Below are positions 24,615 through 36,811 of a DNA stretch of 64,000 nucleotides, one piece after another. Origin of the DNA: Archegozetes longisetosus (taxonomy: Eukaryota > Arthropoda > Arachnida > Sarcoptiformes > Trhypochthoniidae); the NCBI GenBank assembly GCA_018873245.2, contig JAEMBT020000006.1, positions 4,641,855 through 4,705,854 of the forward strand, written 5' to 3'. Position numbers and translations under genes: made by a program. Under the pieces are notes generated by a model. It was not told where the DNA came from and searched no databases. It saw nothing but the letters and a program-made list of their open reading frames with translations. Positions within the stretch are counted from its first letter, which is position 1, and the number at the start of each line of letters is the position of its first letter.

Positions 24615-26131
24615 ATGTCAAGAAAAAGTTTGATTTTTATTTTGAGTATTTTATTTATCAATTATTTGATAATTTGTTACGTGACTAAAACTTTTGAAGT
24701 ATTCGAAACATTTTGTGTGACAATCATTTCTTTAATTATTTCGTGGAATGTTTCGAATTTGATAAATAGTCGTATATTAACATCGAAAATATCAACCAAA
24801 AATCGTGCAGTTCTCATAACAGGTTGTGACACAGGTTTTGGTCATCAATTGGCGATCGAAACACATAAATTAGGTTTTCATGTATTTGCCGGAGTCTTGT
24901 TTCCTGATGGAATTGGAGCTCAAAATTTAAAGTCTATTTGTTCACATAGAATGAAAGTATTGAAAATGGATGTGACAAATTTCGATCAAGTTTCTCATGT
25001 TATAAACCAAATCAAGTCATCTGGTGTTCAATTATGGTCTGTTGTTAATAATGCTGGTATTATTTCTTGTGGACCAATAGATTGGGGACATGATATCAAT
25101 GAATTATCAAAAGTATTTTCTATTAATGTTTTTGGTGTTGTAAGAGTTGCAAAATTATCAATACCTTTGTTGAGACAATCGAAAGGCAGAATCATCAATG
25201 TTGCGAGTGTTTTAGGTCGTATGACGCATTCTATTTCACTTATTTGTAAAATTTAAGCAAATTTGAGAAAATTTCATAAATATTATTTGATAATGTGACA
25301 ATATTCTTAATTTGACTTCGAATTAGAAAACATTGATGTTCAAATAAAAAATCAAAGTTCTTCAATGTATAGTATATTCTTTTCTCAGTTTATAAGTAAA
25401 AATATTAAAGAAATTAGAATCCTCATATACTTCTAAACTGAAGGTCTCAGAATAAAGTTTCTCAGATTTAGGCTTCTGATTCATTTCATGATAGTCTTGC
25501 TCCAAAAGATGTAATTTAAAACTCATTCTAGAGTACTTTTCAATTAATGATAACAATTTTCAAATTATATCTTAAAATATTGACAAAATTTGATAGAATT
25601 TTGATATTTTGCAATGAATGAAATTTAAGTTTTGTTTTGACCATCATTTTAGGCAGAATAACTCTCCCTGAATTGTCCATCTATTGTATGTCTAAACATG
25701 CTGTCAAATCATTTTCTGATGGACTTCGCAGAGAACTGAATCGGTTCAATATCAAAGTGATAACTATAGAACCCACTATGTATAGAACTTCAATGACTAA
25801 CTCGAACTCTGTGGTGGCTAGTATTACAAATTTGTGGAATCGAACATCTGATGAAATTCAATCGGCTTATAACGAGAAATATCGACAAATTTTCTTCAGA
25901 AGAGTTAAAAATAGTTTAAAAATTTCAAGACCTAAAATTGAAGAAGTCGTTGAAGCAATGGTAAATGCAATCACTTTAGAAGAACCTCAAATATATTATA
26001 AATGTGGTGGCTTTTTGGATCATTTCATGTTATTTCCTTTATTTTATTTTCCTGAACTTATACAAGATTTCTTCATAAATATACTGTCAAAATACTATTC
26101 AAGATCTTGGTTGTCTGGAAACTCCTCATAA
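24615..26131 (+). CDS. SDR9C-type short-chain dehydrogenase (retinol/steroid dehydrogenase-like), left copy
   Basis: Two exons, 24615-25215 and 25653-26131, join in phase 1 and encode 359 residues. Residues 1-50 are two hydrophobic stretches, suggesting a membrane anchor. The NAD(P) site is TGCDTGFG at 69-76, followed by LKMDVT, NNAG at 145-148, the catalytic serine in INVAS (Ser198) and the Tyr211-x3-Lys215 pair. This arrangement is typical of the RDH/HSD17B6/BDH group, which oxidises or reduces retinoids, steroids or hydroxy acids at membranes; the substrate here is unknown. The mirror copy at 42721-44602 is also intact. Exon 1 differs from it at only a handful of residues, while the intron and exon 2 differ more. 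The terminal extension SWLSGNSS is lacking in the other copy. Confidence 0.92.
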
Positions 26132-26801
26132 TCTTGGTAAATAATTTTTTAGGCTTTTGGAAAAGAATGCATTAGTAATATCACAACTGACAAATTCCAT
26201 TATGGGTATTTTTCATAGCTTAGTTTAGAATCCTTTTAAGAATAGCTTCAAAAACATATACTAATGTACTATAATATATATATATATATTAATATTAAAA
26301 AGATGAAGTTGAACATATTGAAGTCTTTAAATTAAAAAGGTTAAATCATTTTTAATAAAAATTGAATGTACTAACAAATGAATAATCATTATTTAGCTGA
26401 ATATATATAATTCAAAAATAATTTAGATCAGTGTTTTGTAATTTCGCCATCTCTGGCAATACATTCTTTAATTTTTCTCGAAAGAGATCTTATAAAAGGT
26501 GCGATAAATATTTTAAATTTCTTGAATTTTCAGCACTTATTCGGCGACTGACCTTACTTCCATGGTATCCAGCCTACTTTTCATTATTAGACAAATAGGT
26601 CGGTCTCGAATGTAAGAATAACCTATAATAAAACTGAACAAGTGAACATGGAACTACGATGCTATAATTGTTTTGATTAACAACCAGAGTTTTTTTTAAC
26701 AAAGTGTGGACCAAGGTATATATTTTAGGTTTATCACAAGTTGTCAAATGATAAACTATTTAGTCGAAAAATATTCAATGATTTCATGTCTTATTTTTGA
26801 T
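26132..26801. other. Intergenic stretch after the left SDR gene
   Basis: Similarity to the right arm stops at the SDR stop codon. No gene is seen. A short minus-strand frame near 26445-26640 resembles, weakly, the end of a Tc1-type transposase. Confidence 0.4.
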
Positions 26802-27570
26802 CAGAGTTGCCATCCTTCAGCTTTTTGAGCCGAAAGTCAGCCTTTTAAGTTTTGATCAGCTCTAAACCCTTAGGGTCGACATTATGGATCAGCCTTTTTA
26901 ATTTTTCATAATTTATTTCCGAATATTCAACTGAGGAATTTTGAATATTTTGAATGTAAATTTAAGATCAAAATTATCATTCAGTAAAATCTGTTCATTA
27001 GAGAACAATGCTTTTATTTCTTTAGGTTTACCTATGATAATTTTAATCTTTTAGATTACATTGAACTCTTGCAGTAACTGTCTTAAGCGTTTATAAAAAA
27101 AACAATAAATCTTTAGCTTTGAATGCCAGTTGTGTTCAGAAAGTAAAGTGTAATTTTAAATAACACTTCTAACTAGTTTGTTGTGTTCAATTGTTTGCGT
27201 TTAAAATTTATTGTCAATAATTGAATCTGTATTTTCAGTTTAAGTAAACAATACTTGTATTGAAAGAATTTTCAGCATAGTGAACAATATTTGTAGTGAA
27301 AAAAGTAACAGATTATTAACTAAAAGTATTGATGTGGAAATATGTTCAAAAGTTCGTTTTAACTTAGAATGTAACCTATTTTATAGTTATGTATTGGAAA
27401 ATAGAAAACTTTTAAATGCTGCAAAATCTAATATGAAACATGTCTATAAATTCAAATGATGTAAACTGCCTATTAAGCAATAAATTATTTTGACAGAGGA
27501 AACTAAAACAAAGGAGGGCTCTTACTTTTAAAAATTCGGTCTCTTTGATAGACCTAAGGTGACAACACTG
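26802..27570. mobile_element. hAT-like non-autonomous transposon
   Basis: The ends CAGAGTTGCCATCC and, inverted, CAGTGTTGTCACC form short terminal repeats of hAT type. They are flanked by the 8-bp sequences TTTTTGAT (26794-26801) and TTTTTTAT (27571-27578), which match at seven of eight positions, as expected for hAT target duplication. No transposase frame is visible inside. Confidence 0.65.
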
Positions 27571-28271
27571 TTTTTTATGGCTTTCATATTTTTTTCGCTG
27601 GATTTTGCAGCTTCAATTAAACTTTATTATTAATATAAACACATATTCTGTGAACTCATTACATGGTATCGAAAAGTTTACTTTTGTATAAATCTCAGCT
27701 TCAAAAGAGTGAACATTAAAACTATTTCTTCCATCAGACCATGGATTATTATTTTACAAAACTCAAATCATTATATAATTAAATATTAATTTTCCAAAGC
27801 TTCTGAGCAATCAAAACTGGAGTAAACGTCTCCGGTTACAGGCCAACTCCGGAGACTGGAGAAAACACCTTAAAACCGGAGATATAGACCCGTACCTAGA
27901 AGTTAAATTAAAATATTGTTGGAGGTTACTCAGCATTTGCGACGATCAAACATTATGAACTTTTGATTATAAACATATATTTGTAATTAAAATGTTTTAC
28001 ATTAGTTCAAAAGTGTTTTATCATCATAAGATGTTAAATTAATGGGCCACCATTTTTATTAACAATAGGCACTTTACCAAAATTGCTGTCATTTCTATTG
28101 ATTATAAATAAAAATATACAATAAAATCTAGACACTAGTTTCAGAAAGAAAAGCAGTCAAGTTTTAAAATATCTCATTTGATTACAACACTGTTTCTGCT
28201 CTTCAGTATTTTCATGAGAAATATATTTTGTTTAAAAATGAATGTATTTCCATTACAAAAAAGCCATTTAA
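27571..28271. other. Intergenic stretch before the DEG/ENaC-like gene
   Basis: I see no gene. A short GC-richer patch near 27820-27890 contains the word CTCCGG and its complement CCGGAG several times. Confidence 0.4.
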
Positions 28272-29460
28272 TCAAATCTTCGAATAGGAAAAAACTGATA
28301 GAATAGAGAATCCATACCAAAGACTTATAATTGAAGCGATATAACACAAAAACTCAATTGTTTCCAGTTTTGGATTGTATCGATATACAGTTAACGGATC
28401 TGGTGACGAATTTATAAAAATGATGCTTTCTGATTCATTTATAGAGTCTTGAATTTTTATCGTTGGTTTATACAAATTCTTTACACAATCTCTTTTCGGA
28501 CACATTTTAGAACAATATGTGATGTCCTTCATTGTTTTCTCATAAGTATTTATTGAATTATTGGAAATGACTCCTTTTAACTCGAAATGTGTCTTAAACC
28601 TAATTGGAAGAGTTGCACATTGTGCAGGATTTAATCGAATGAGACATTTTTCCATACAATCATTTTGTGATTCATATTCAGTATAATTTAAACAATTTGT
28701 ACTGTAAGGGGACTGAAGTAAATGATAAGAACTCAGAGTATATTCAATTGATAGAAAAGTTCTACTTTTGAGATAAACTGAATCCCAACTGTCCAAACTT
28801 AGCTTTTCGTTGAAGTGAGTCAAATACATAAATCCCCCGTTATATTGAAGATCAACTGCTTCGACCCATAGAACCAGTATTTTCTTTTCGCCTGGATATA
28901 ACTTTTCTAGGAGTTTGTGTAAATAATTGTATTATAAATTATAAATTTTTCGCTTTTTAAGTGCAGATAAATATTAATAGTTAAGAAAGCATTATGAATA
29001 TTAAATCTGATTAGAGATTCTATTATTTTGATATAAATTTATGAATTTTAACTAAAAATGTCTTACCATAATCTCGAAAGCTCAAAGTAAAGCAATAATG
29101 AAGCTCATTAATGTAAAAATTTGCGTTTGAAGTAACATTATGTTTGCAATCATTTTTACAAGAATTATCATTTAGTTCATCTAATACTGTTGTCATAACA
29201 CAACAATATTTGAGGGTATGACTTAAGTTCATTTTATCCAATATTTCAAAAACTGACACTTTATTCGGAGTTCCTTTATGAAGTCCACAGAAATGAATGT
29301 CAGGAATTGGAATCTCTGCTGAATCAAAAGATGACTCAATGGAAATTGTTGTCGGATATGTGAAAAAGTGTTGACTTATTGTTATTATTTGATATGAACA
29401 ACAAATTACCACGAATATATTAAATACAACAAATGAAATCTTATGTTCAGACAAATTCAT
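28272..29460 (-). CDS. Short degenerin/ENaC-type sodium channel subunit
   Basis: Two exons, 29460-29067 and 28906-28272, join in phase 1 to give 342 residues. An N-terminal hydrophobic helix (about residues 8-28) is followed by a cysteine-rich extracellular region with the family-like PYSTNCLNY segment and repeated Cys pairs. Near the C terminus comes ETIEFLCYIASIISLWYGFS, matching the pore helix (TM2) of DEG/ENaC channels. The usual family length is 450-700 residues, so the extracellular domain is shortened. The cytosolic His-Gly gating motif before TM1 is absent, because the protein starts only a few residues before the helix. Upstream exons may be missing, or it may be a diverged or non-functional member. 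It lies in the palindrome spacer and has no mirror copy. Confidence 0.7.
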
Positions 29461-30100
29461 ATTGTCTATAAGTTGTTAATATGATAGTTTGAAATCGTTG
29501 AGAAAAAAGTCTAATTTTTGTTTGAATATCTCTTAAATTGAAACTGTTGTTTTCATAACAATTTCTAAATTTGAACCATAGAAACGGCTTTTATTATGAA
29601 AATAAAAAACACTTAACTTAACGAACACTTTCTAGCTAACTGATAATACTTCAAATCAAATCAATAACCTTATGTAAACAATTAGAAAAATTAAACCAAT
29701 AAAATAGCTTTTGCTTTAAGACTTCTACTTTAAAATAGATTGTTCTACAAAAAATGTTAGGAATTAAACAAATACAATTTACTCAATACTAGTTAAAAGA
29801 CATATTTTGAGTGAATATCCCTTCATTTTTAACCAATAAAAGAATCTCTTTTAAATTTGATTGAATTTTAGATCCTTAAAAACTGATTATTTTTAAGGTT
29901 GAACTCAAAATTTTAATTCCTGTATTTGTACTGTGTAGAAATATCGAAATCAAGTGTTTCAAGGGAGAAAGTAAATTCATTGTACAGTTTCCGAAACAAT
30001 AAAATAATAGAATTGTAAAGTTGCTTTTCACTGTAACATGAAAACTTAGCTTTAAAACCAACTTTACATAGCATTACCAAATTGATTTTGCAGTAACGCA
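29461..30100. other. Intergenic stretch
   Basis: No gene is seen. Near 30020-30110 it carries two inverted copies of a short CTTTAAAACCAACTTT-like word next to the foldback element. Confidence 0.4.
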
Positions 30101-30591
30101 AAGTTGGTTTTGAAGCTAACTAGGGAGGGTGCGAGCTGAGGAAGTCAGATCAACATATTTTTGATTTGGCATTAATCTATGCGACAATTAGATTGACCAA
30201 AACTCAAAAATTCGTGCTTATGGGCTCTCGTTTGTCCTCAATCGGTAATGTAAAATGCAATCCTTAGCATTGCTGTGTATGGCAGCAATGTATTCTGTAA
30301 TGCTTTTGCCTTATGTCATAAAAAGTTGACTTCACTGTTCAGTTTAACGCTTGTCAATGAGTTCAATGCATATGTGTAGCAGTGAACATTTCTGCCATAC
30401 AAAGCAACGCTAAAGATTGCATTTTATATTTACCGAATGCGGAAAAACAAGAGCTCATAAGCACGAATTTTTGAGTTTTGATCAATCTAATTGTCGCATA
30501 GATTAATGTCGAATCAAAAATATCATGATCTGACTTCATCAGTTCACACCATTCCTTAGTAAGTTTTTCATATTGCAGTGAAAACCAACTT
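30101..30591. mobile_element. Long-armed foldback element
   Basis: Arms of about 190 bp (30101-30290 and about 30395-30591) pair over nearly their full length. Both carry AATTCGTGCTTATG and the stretch ATTAATCTATGCGACAATTA. The loop is about 100 bp and has no open frame. The structure fits a MITE or foldback transposon. Confidence 0.75.
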
Positions 30592-31107
30592 AATTATTCT
30601 ATTTTTTGTTTCGACAACTGTACACATTATGCAATTATTTGTGACTGTAATTCGGGATTCATTCTTGGTTTTATTCGATAATTATGATAAAAGGATATAT
30701 ATTTGCAATAATTATATTAAATTCGAATATAAAAATTATTGATCAAAATGTGAGGGAAAATAGGTAGCTTTGAATGGATTCTACAGAGTTCTATCTTGCA
30801 AACAATCTTTGAAAGTTGAATGTTTGCTATTTACTTGAAGTCAATCGATAACAAGATTCACATTTTATAAGCTTAATTATTTTTTCAGTTAATTAAAAAA
30901 ATTATTCTTGAAATTGCTAATAATTCTTTAGTGTAATTCAGGAATTCATGAATAAAAATAATTACAAAATTACATAACATATCGAACTGATTGATAAAAA
31001 AGTTTTGGATCATAAGTTACCTGAGTTTAGTCATATAAATCAAAGAAAAACAATTTTATTAATTTATTACAGCTTCAAAATGTACGATAACTGTAGCACA
31101 TGTAAAG

Positions 31108-32565
31108 TCAGAAAACATAGTTTGAAATAAGAAGTGGAAGATTTATATGTAAATCAAATGAGTTCGGGATATGAAGGGTGACATGAATTTTAAAATAGGC
31201 TTTAATTAGTGATGATTCAAATGAGTAAACTTTCAAATTGAACGGTATTTTCAATGCGATCACACCAGAAGATACTGACTTAGGTTCGATGCAATTAGCA
31301 ACGGAACTGCTGACAATTACTCTATCTTTTCTGAACAAATTTTTATCATATGTAACATATTTTTCGCTTCGATATAATGTTGCTCTCGGAATAACACGAA
31401 CTGATGATCGGTTAGCAATTGAGTACTTGACCAAAACAGTATCACCTTTACAAAAGATCAATAAAATCTTAATAGAATTTATAATTGTTTCACGGTTTGT
31501 AACAATTCAATACAGACCAACAAAATACCCCATTCTGTCCAAATGAGCTGATACACGAACGGAACCGGTTTTGAAGATCAAGAATCTCAGAGTTTTCTCA
31601 ACTTTTTCTCCAACTGCAAGCTGTAATTAATTATTAGTTTTTTATTCATTTAATACAAGATACAGTCATTACTGTGATTAACTTTAAATGAAACTAAAAA
31701 TAAATATGTTCGTTTTGGTGTAAGTAATAACGATTTTCCGTGATTAATTCAATATTTTTACTTAGCATCAATTATCAGATTTTATCATATTTTAAAAGCT
31801 TCATCAGATTTAATTATTATGAACCTTAAGTATTTTCACAGTAAAACTATAATTCAACGCATTTACGTAATAAATCGATTCATGTCCCTTTACCTTTCAT
31901 TAATACTTACTCTCATTTGATCGACACTGAAGTTTGAAGGACTCATAACATCGAAATAGACACGACTCGACAGTGCGTTTGATAATACACCTCTCTCTAT
32001 CTCTGCTTCTATATAGTATTGAACGTGTCCGTAAACACCACTAAATGTGGATAAGATTCCACTAAAACAGTCATTTTACGGATTAGAACCAATTCATATG
32101 AAAGTAACAATAAAAATATGATTAACTAATACTTAGGTAGCTTATATGCAAACTGCAGATGATGTTCACCACAACCGATAAACTCGACTCCGTCTGAATT
32201 TTGAATAGGAAAAATCAGTATAAAATAAATTTCGATAGAGAAGAATTGGCTCCATACACAATTCCACTAAATTGAATGAATGAAATAATATCTTTTGCTC
32301 ATCCTTCACAACATTTTTCCTACAGTAAAAAATCATAAGATTTAATGGCATTTTATAATTCTTTAAATTCATACGTATATCCATTATTGACGTATCCATT
32401 ATAAAAAATTTGTTCGATTCCAACCAAAAAAAGTCTTATTTTTCTCAGTGATAAGTTTTTATTAACTTTAATAAGTAATTCACCATTTATTATATCATTA
32501 GGTTTATAGAAGTAATCCCTTGGCTCTAACTTGATCTCAAACTTTTCAATAAAAGACATCAACAT
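31108..32565 (-). pseudogene. Alpha-arrestin copy 2, one frameshift (possible pseudogene)
   Basis: Exons at 32565-32375, 32319-32133, 32061-31911, 31620-31518 and 31445-31108 align one to one with the intact copy at 18790-20432. Two changes stand out. First, the ancestral donor after TATAATGG is mutated (gt to at), and the frame can be rescued by a donor (gtatga) further on, which adds a few residues. Second, exon 2 has one extra base near 32205, which shifts the frame and meets TGA soon after. The remaining exons are open and well conserved, ending LHINLPLLISN. The start could be the Met at 32565 or the MSFIEKF Met at 32559. If the extra base were a sequencing error the gene would be intact. 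Confidence 0.75.
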
Positions 32566-33193
32566 TTTTACTCAAAATTATGTTCTGCTCAACAACTATT
32601 TGTAGTTGTTGTGAGCTGAGAGGAGGCTAAATCTCAAGTGAAGTTCTGGTTCTCAGAGATCTGGGATTCTGTGACAAAGGATTAGTTCGCATGTCATTTA
32701 ATTTTATCAAACCTCATGACCTTCTATTTGTTGCTTCGGTGATGGCATTACAAGCTGTGATGCAACGATTCCCAGAAAAATCAATAAAAATCTGTTTATA
32801 TTCTTGGTAACACTTATTCATTTACCTACTATATAGAATCTTGTTTTACTGCTAGAGAATAAACTTATGTTAAGAATATCTTTAATTAGGCGATTGCGAG
32901 TATAGAATAAGCTTTTATGCGACGCATCTATAAGAATACAAACTGTAAATGTCTTCCTTGAAGTTTATTTGGTGTAATTACTTTACTAACATCACCAATG
33001 GACTGTACGTTGAGAAAGAATGCTTTCATAGATCTTAACAATATTCATTAAATAGTATACTTTTCAAGTTTTGGTCTAATTTTAGTTTTGTGATTTATAC
33101 CTTAAATCTTTGCAAAGCGCATGAATACGAACATAGTTCAAATACAAGGTATACGGTTGCGTCAGAATCTCGTAGAATGTAAGAAATAAATAA

Positions 33194-33238
<45 letters not shown>

Positions 33239-33947
33239 ATCGTTATTTATTTCAGTATAAATGAAGAAATTTGAAGTACGGTCTTGGGACTTATTTTTGA
33301 CACACCTTATATAACTTTTCGCACAACTTATATTAACAGTAAATAATAAACTCTTCTCAATTGAATAAACATTACGCAACAATTAATTTATGTAAATACA
33401 AATCTAAAAGCGTGTCGCACCACCGTTTCTATCCAATATTTCTCGATAGCGATGAGCCATTCACTGTTTCCATTCAGTGTTAAATTCATTTTTTCATTTA
33501 TAAAAGAACACGTGCTTTAATACATTTTTCAATGCAAATCAAAGTTTTTCATAAGTTGAAGGTTTCATACCAATTGGTTAGTAAAGTACGTATTATTTGA
33601 CTAAGGATTTTATGAAAGGTTGCATACAGTGTCTCAAAAATAAACCTTAAGACTGTACATTTACCTTTTGCTTCCATATCAAGCTGTTTATATTATATAA
33701 GATCATACTAACTTAATTTAATCAATCTAATTCCCATCCAAGATAATATAAACAGAATTTTATTGATTTTTCGCGGAATCATTGCATCATAATCTTATTA
33801 TTTAAGCTGTAGATAAAAAGTTAAAGACTGATAGATTAAATGACATGCAACCTAATTCTTTGTCACAGAATCCCAGATCTCTGAAAATCAGAACTTCATT
33901 AAAGATCTAGTCTTCTTTCAGTTGACAACAAATACAAATAATATTGG
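32566..33947. other. Axis of the inner palindrome: divergent arrestin upstream regions
   Basis: The arrestin copies at 32.6 kb (minus) and 34.5 kb (plus) are head to head. Their upstream blocks match at about 32640-32800 and 33740-33920, including the conserved promoter block. The AG microsatellite at 33196-33237 lies near the axis. No other gene is seen. Confidence 0.55.
33196..33237. repeat. (AG)n microsatellite near the inner palindrome axis
   Basis: A pure AG run about 630 bp upstream of arrestin copy 2, a distance similar to that of the TC run upstream of copy 1. Confidence 0.9.
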
Positions 33948-33949
33948 TA

Positions 33950-34467
33950 TAATTGAAAAGTTCGTACTCTCAGTATCAAAGAATGGATTTTACTGAAATT
34001 TTTTACAAAAATCTAAAATTAATCCCCCCGAGCACTAATGACCCGCTTCATCCTCTCCTGCCATTTGTCATAACCCGTCGCCACTCACCAGAAGTAATAC
34101 TGTTAAAAAATCATTTACTGCCTGATCGATCTTTTCTTCGGACGAGAATCGGCTCCCTCTTAAATGTTTCTTAACCAATTCATGTGAAATAGCGTTTGGC
34201 TCCAAAACTGAATTAATTTCTTCGGCCGTGTCTTTGGCTGACATTTTCTTCTTAAAACAATAGCCAATAATAACCCGAAAATCTCGAGAATTGAAATCAA
34301 TTTTTATTTCAGACAACCGTTGTTAAAAAATCATAAAATGCAAACAGAAAGACAGAAAAACTTTGAAACTTGGTGTTCAATATTTAAAAATGACATATTT
34401 AAACAAAACATTCAAAAAACAGTTTAATTATCATCAGAATCTGGTTAGGGTACGAACTTTTCAATTA
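33950..34467 (-). mobile_element. Mariner-family deletion derivative
   Basis: Perfect 17-bp terminal inverted repeats (TAATTGAAAAGTTCGTA and its complement) are flanked by TA on both sides. The minus strand encodes the N-terminal helix-turn-helix part of a mariner transposase fused to its C-terminal end. The element sits in the sequence just upstream of the start codon of arrestin copy 3. Confidence 0.85.
34007..34316 (-). pseudogene. Mariner transposase remnant, catalytic core deleted
   Basis: From the ATG at 34316 about 50 residues match the mariner DNA-binding domain (FRVIIGYCFKKKMSAKDTAEE). They run straight into a segment like the C terminus (LRGSRFSSEEKIDQAVNDF), so the DD34D catalytic region is missing. 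After a frame change, the end WQERMKRVISARGDY-like piece is visible. It cannot encode an active enzyme. Confidence 0.8.
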
Positions 34468-34510
34468 TATCAATATTTTAGTGAAATATAGTTTCGAGGA
34501 AGAAAGGTTT

Positions 34511-35805
34511 ATGTCTTTCATAGAAAAGTTCGAGATTAAGTTAGAGCTAAGAGACTATACCTACAGACTCAATGATATAATAAACTGTGAATTACGCATT
34601 AAAGCTAACCAAAAGTTGTCCCTTAAAAGTGTTAGACTTGTTTTTGTTGGAATTATACAAGTCTTTTATAATGGGTATGCCGCTAATGATCATGCCGCGT
34701 ACGAATTAAAATAATCGTAAAATATCATTAAATTTCGTAAAAATTCGTAAAAATTATGATTTTTCCTGTCAGAATAAAAGTTGTGAAGGATGAACGAAAA
34801 ATATTGTTTCATTTGTTCAATTTGGTGGAATTGCATATAAAATCTACTTTTTCAATCGAGATCGATTTTATATTAGTTTTATAAATTAAAAATTTAATCA
34901 GTGTTAAGTCTATCGATCTTGGTGAATACCATTTACGGATCATTTACGGTTTGATTATAAGTTACCGAAGCATTAGAGAATGCTATTCATGGATATTTTC
35001 GTGCTCTTAAGTAAATTGTATTGACTTTTAGTGAAATCTTACCCACATTTAGAGACATTTGGGACATATTCAATACTATCTACAAGCAGATATCAGGGGT
35101 TTGATAATAAAAGATATTGCTAGATTGTGTTCATCTCTATGTTATGAGTTCTTCACATTTTAGTGTCGTTCAACTTAGAGTAAGTATTAGAAAAACTCTT
35201 AGAATATGGACTTAAATATTATTTAAACGTATTTAATTACTGCATTTGGTATAGACAGGAATTTAATAAGATGAGTGAAGAACAAATTAGTTAATTACAG
35301 TTTTCAGTTCGAGGAAGAGTTGAGAAAACTCTGCGATTCCTGATTTTCAAAACCGGTTTTTCCGCATATCGCATTTGGACAGAAAGAGATATTTTGCTGG
35401 TCAGTATTGAATCATAAAAAATTGAATACCTTAGAATAGATTTTAATTGTATCTGTAATATATGTAATCTATCATGAAACCATATGAAAAGTGATGCAAT
35501 TCCGTTAGATACTGTATATGGTTGCAAACCTATCACCAAATCGGGTTATTCCTAGAGCAACATTATATCAAATCGAAGAATGATTTGCATCTGATGAAAG
35601 TCTGTTCGGAAGATATTAGAAAATTGTCAATAGTTCAGTCGTTGATTGAGTCGAACCTGAATTAGTATTCTCTGATGTGATCGCTTTGAAAATGCCATCC
35701 AATTGAATAGTCACTAATTAAAGTCTATTTTAAATTCATGCAACTCTTCATTTCCAGAATTCATCTGATCTGCATATGAACTTCTTGATAATAAAAACTT
35801 ACCTC
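34511..35805 (+). pseudogene. Alpha-arrestin copy 3, decayed
   Basis: Exon 1 (34511-34675) is open and starts MSFIEKFEIKLELRDYTYR; its donor gtatgc follows TATAATGG. Exon 2 begins after the acceptor at about 34770 and is open for roughly 35 codons, then stops and loses alignment. Fragments of exon 3 (about 35035-35165), exon 4 (about 35300-35400) and exon 5 (about 35518-35805) carry stops and frameshifts. It is followed, same strand, by an alpha-galactosidase pseudogene, repeating the arrestin then alpha-galactosidase order of both arms. Confidence 0.85.
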
Positions 35806-36811
35806 TTAAAGTAATGAAATAAGTAAAACGTACTTAAAGCTGCGTTTCAAATGTTTAGAAAAATTTATCTCTTTAAAACTTAAATTTGAAGTTTATTAAT
35901 TATAACGCTTAATTAAACATATATTGAATTTTATTATATGAATAAAGTATGAGCTGAGCTCAATGTTTAAAACAGAATCTAAAAAACAGGTTAACTCGAG
36001 AAAGGTTTTTATTATCGGGATGTTTATATAGATCTTCCACTTCTTATCTTAAACTGTACCTTCTGACAACTTTTATGATTTATTATTTAAATTTTAGTTA
36101 CGAAACTTTATAAACTGTAATCAATCTTTAAATATATATATATATGTATTTGCCTCTTAACTTAATTATAAGCACAGTGGCAACTACTTTTAGGTATATG
36201 AAAATATCTTATACTACAGTTGTACTTTTCTTTGTATTTAATAAAAAATATTATTCAATTGGATAACTTGATTTTTGAAAATAAAACTCATAATACCCAT
36301 ATTTAAAACTGGAATAATTTGGTAGTAATATTTTGTTCATAGTGCCTGATAATCAATAGTATATTCAAACTTTAAAAGTAATAAAATTATTCTATTAAGA
36401 AAGATTAATAAATGCAATTAAAAACATTGGTAGAAACTTGGTACTGTTTGACCTAAGAAAAGATTCTACTAGATTTGTTGTAAAAAGTTTAATTCAATTC
36501 ATTACAAGAAGTAAAATATTTTTTAAGTTCACGTTATATAGAATGAAAAATATTGCAACTGTTACAACTTTTTAAAGATAAGTTATAGAATTAAAGGAGG
36601 GTTCCGAAACATTGTTAATTCTACATAAACCAGGAAGCTCTAAAATTAATAGAAAAGCTTGTTTCGTCAACTATATTTATGAATCTCCGAAAGTATAATG
36701 ATTCGCTGACGACCTTCAACTTTGACACTTCCTATATATAGCAAAAAATTCTTGAAGAAAAAATCTCTATATTCATGCAAAAGATTCGTAGAATTTTTTC
36801 AAAATTTTTTC
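35806..36811. other. Intergenic stretch between arrestin and alpha-galactosidase pseudogenes
   Basis: No gene is seen. It includes a short TA run at about 36134-36146. Confidence 0.4.

Larger units (their letters stand above)
16330..26131. repeat. Left arm of the large imperfect palindrome
   Basis: Read on the opposite strand, this segment matches 42721-52110 in gene content and order: alpha-galactosidase, alpha-arrestin, a shared upstream region with microsatellite, a hairpin element and an SDR gene. Matching points centre on about 34.2-34.6 kb. The arm ends sharply near the SDR stop codon (26131) and near the alpha-galactosidase 3' end (16330). Differences include a MITE-like element at 21988-22230 present only here and the arrestin last exon retained only here. 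Confidence 0.88.

Noticed and set aside
26445..26640. Possible Tc1 transposase C-terminal remnant on the minus strand
   Set aside because: Only about 20 residues look similar and stops interrupt the rest; no terminal repeats were found.
33095..33382. Minus-strand frame with a long Ser-Leu run
   Set aside because: It is the AG microsatellite read as codons.
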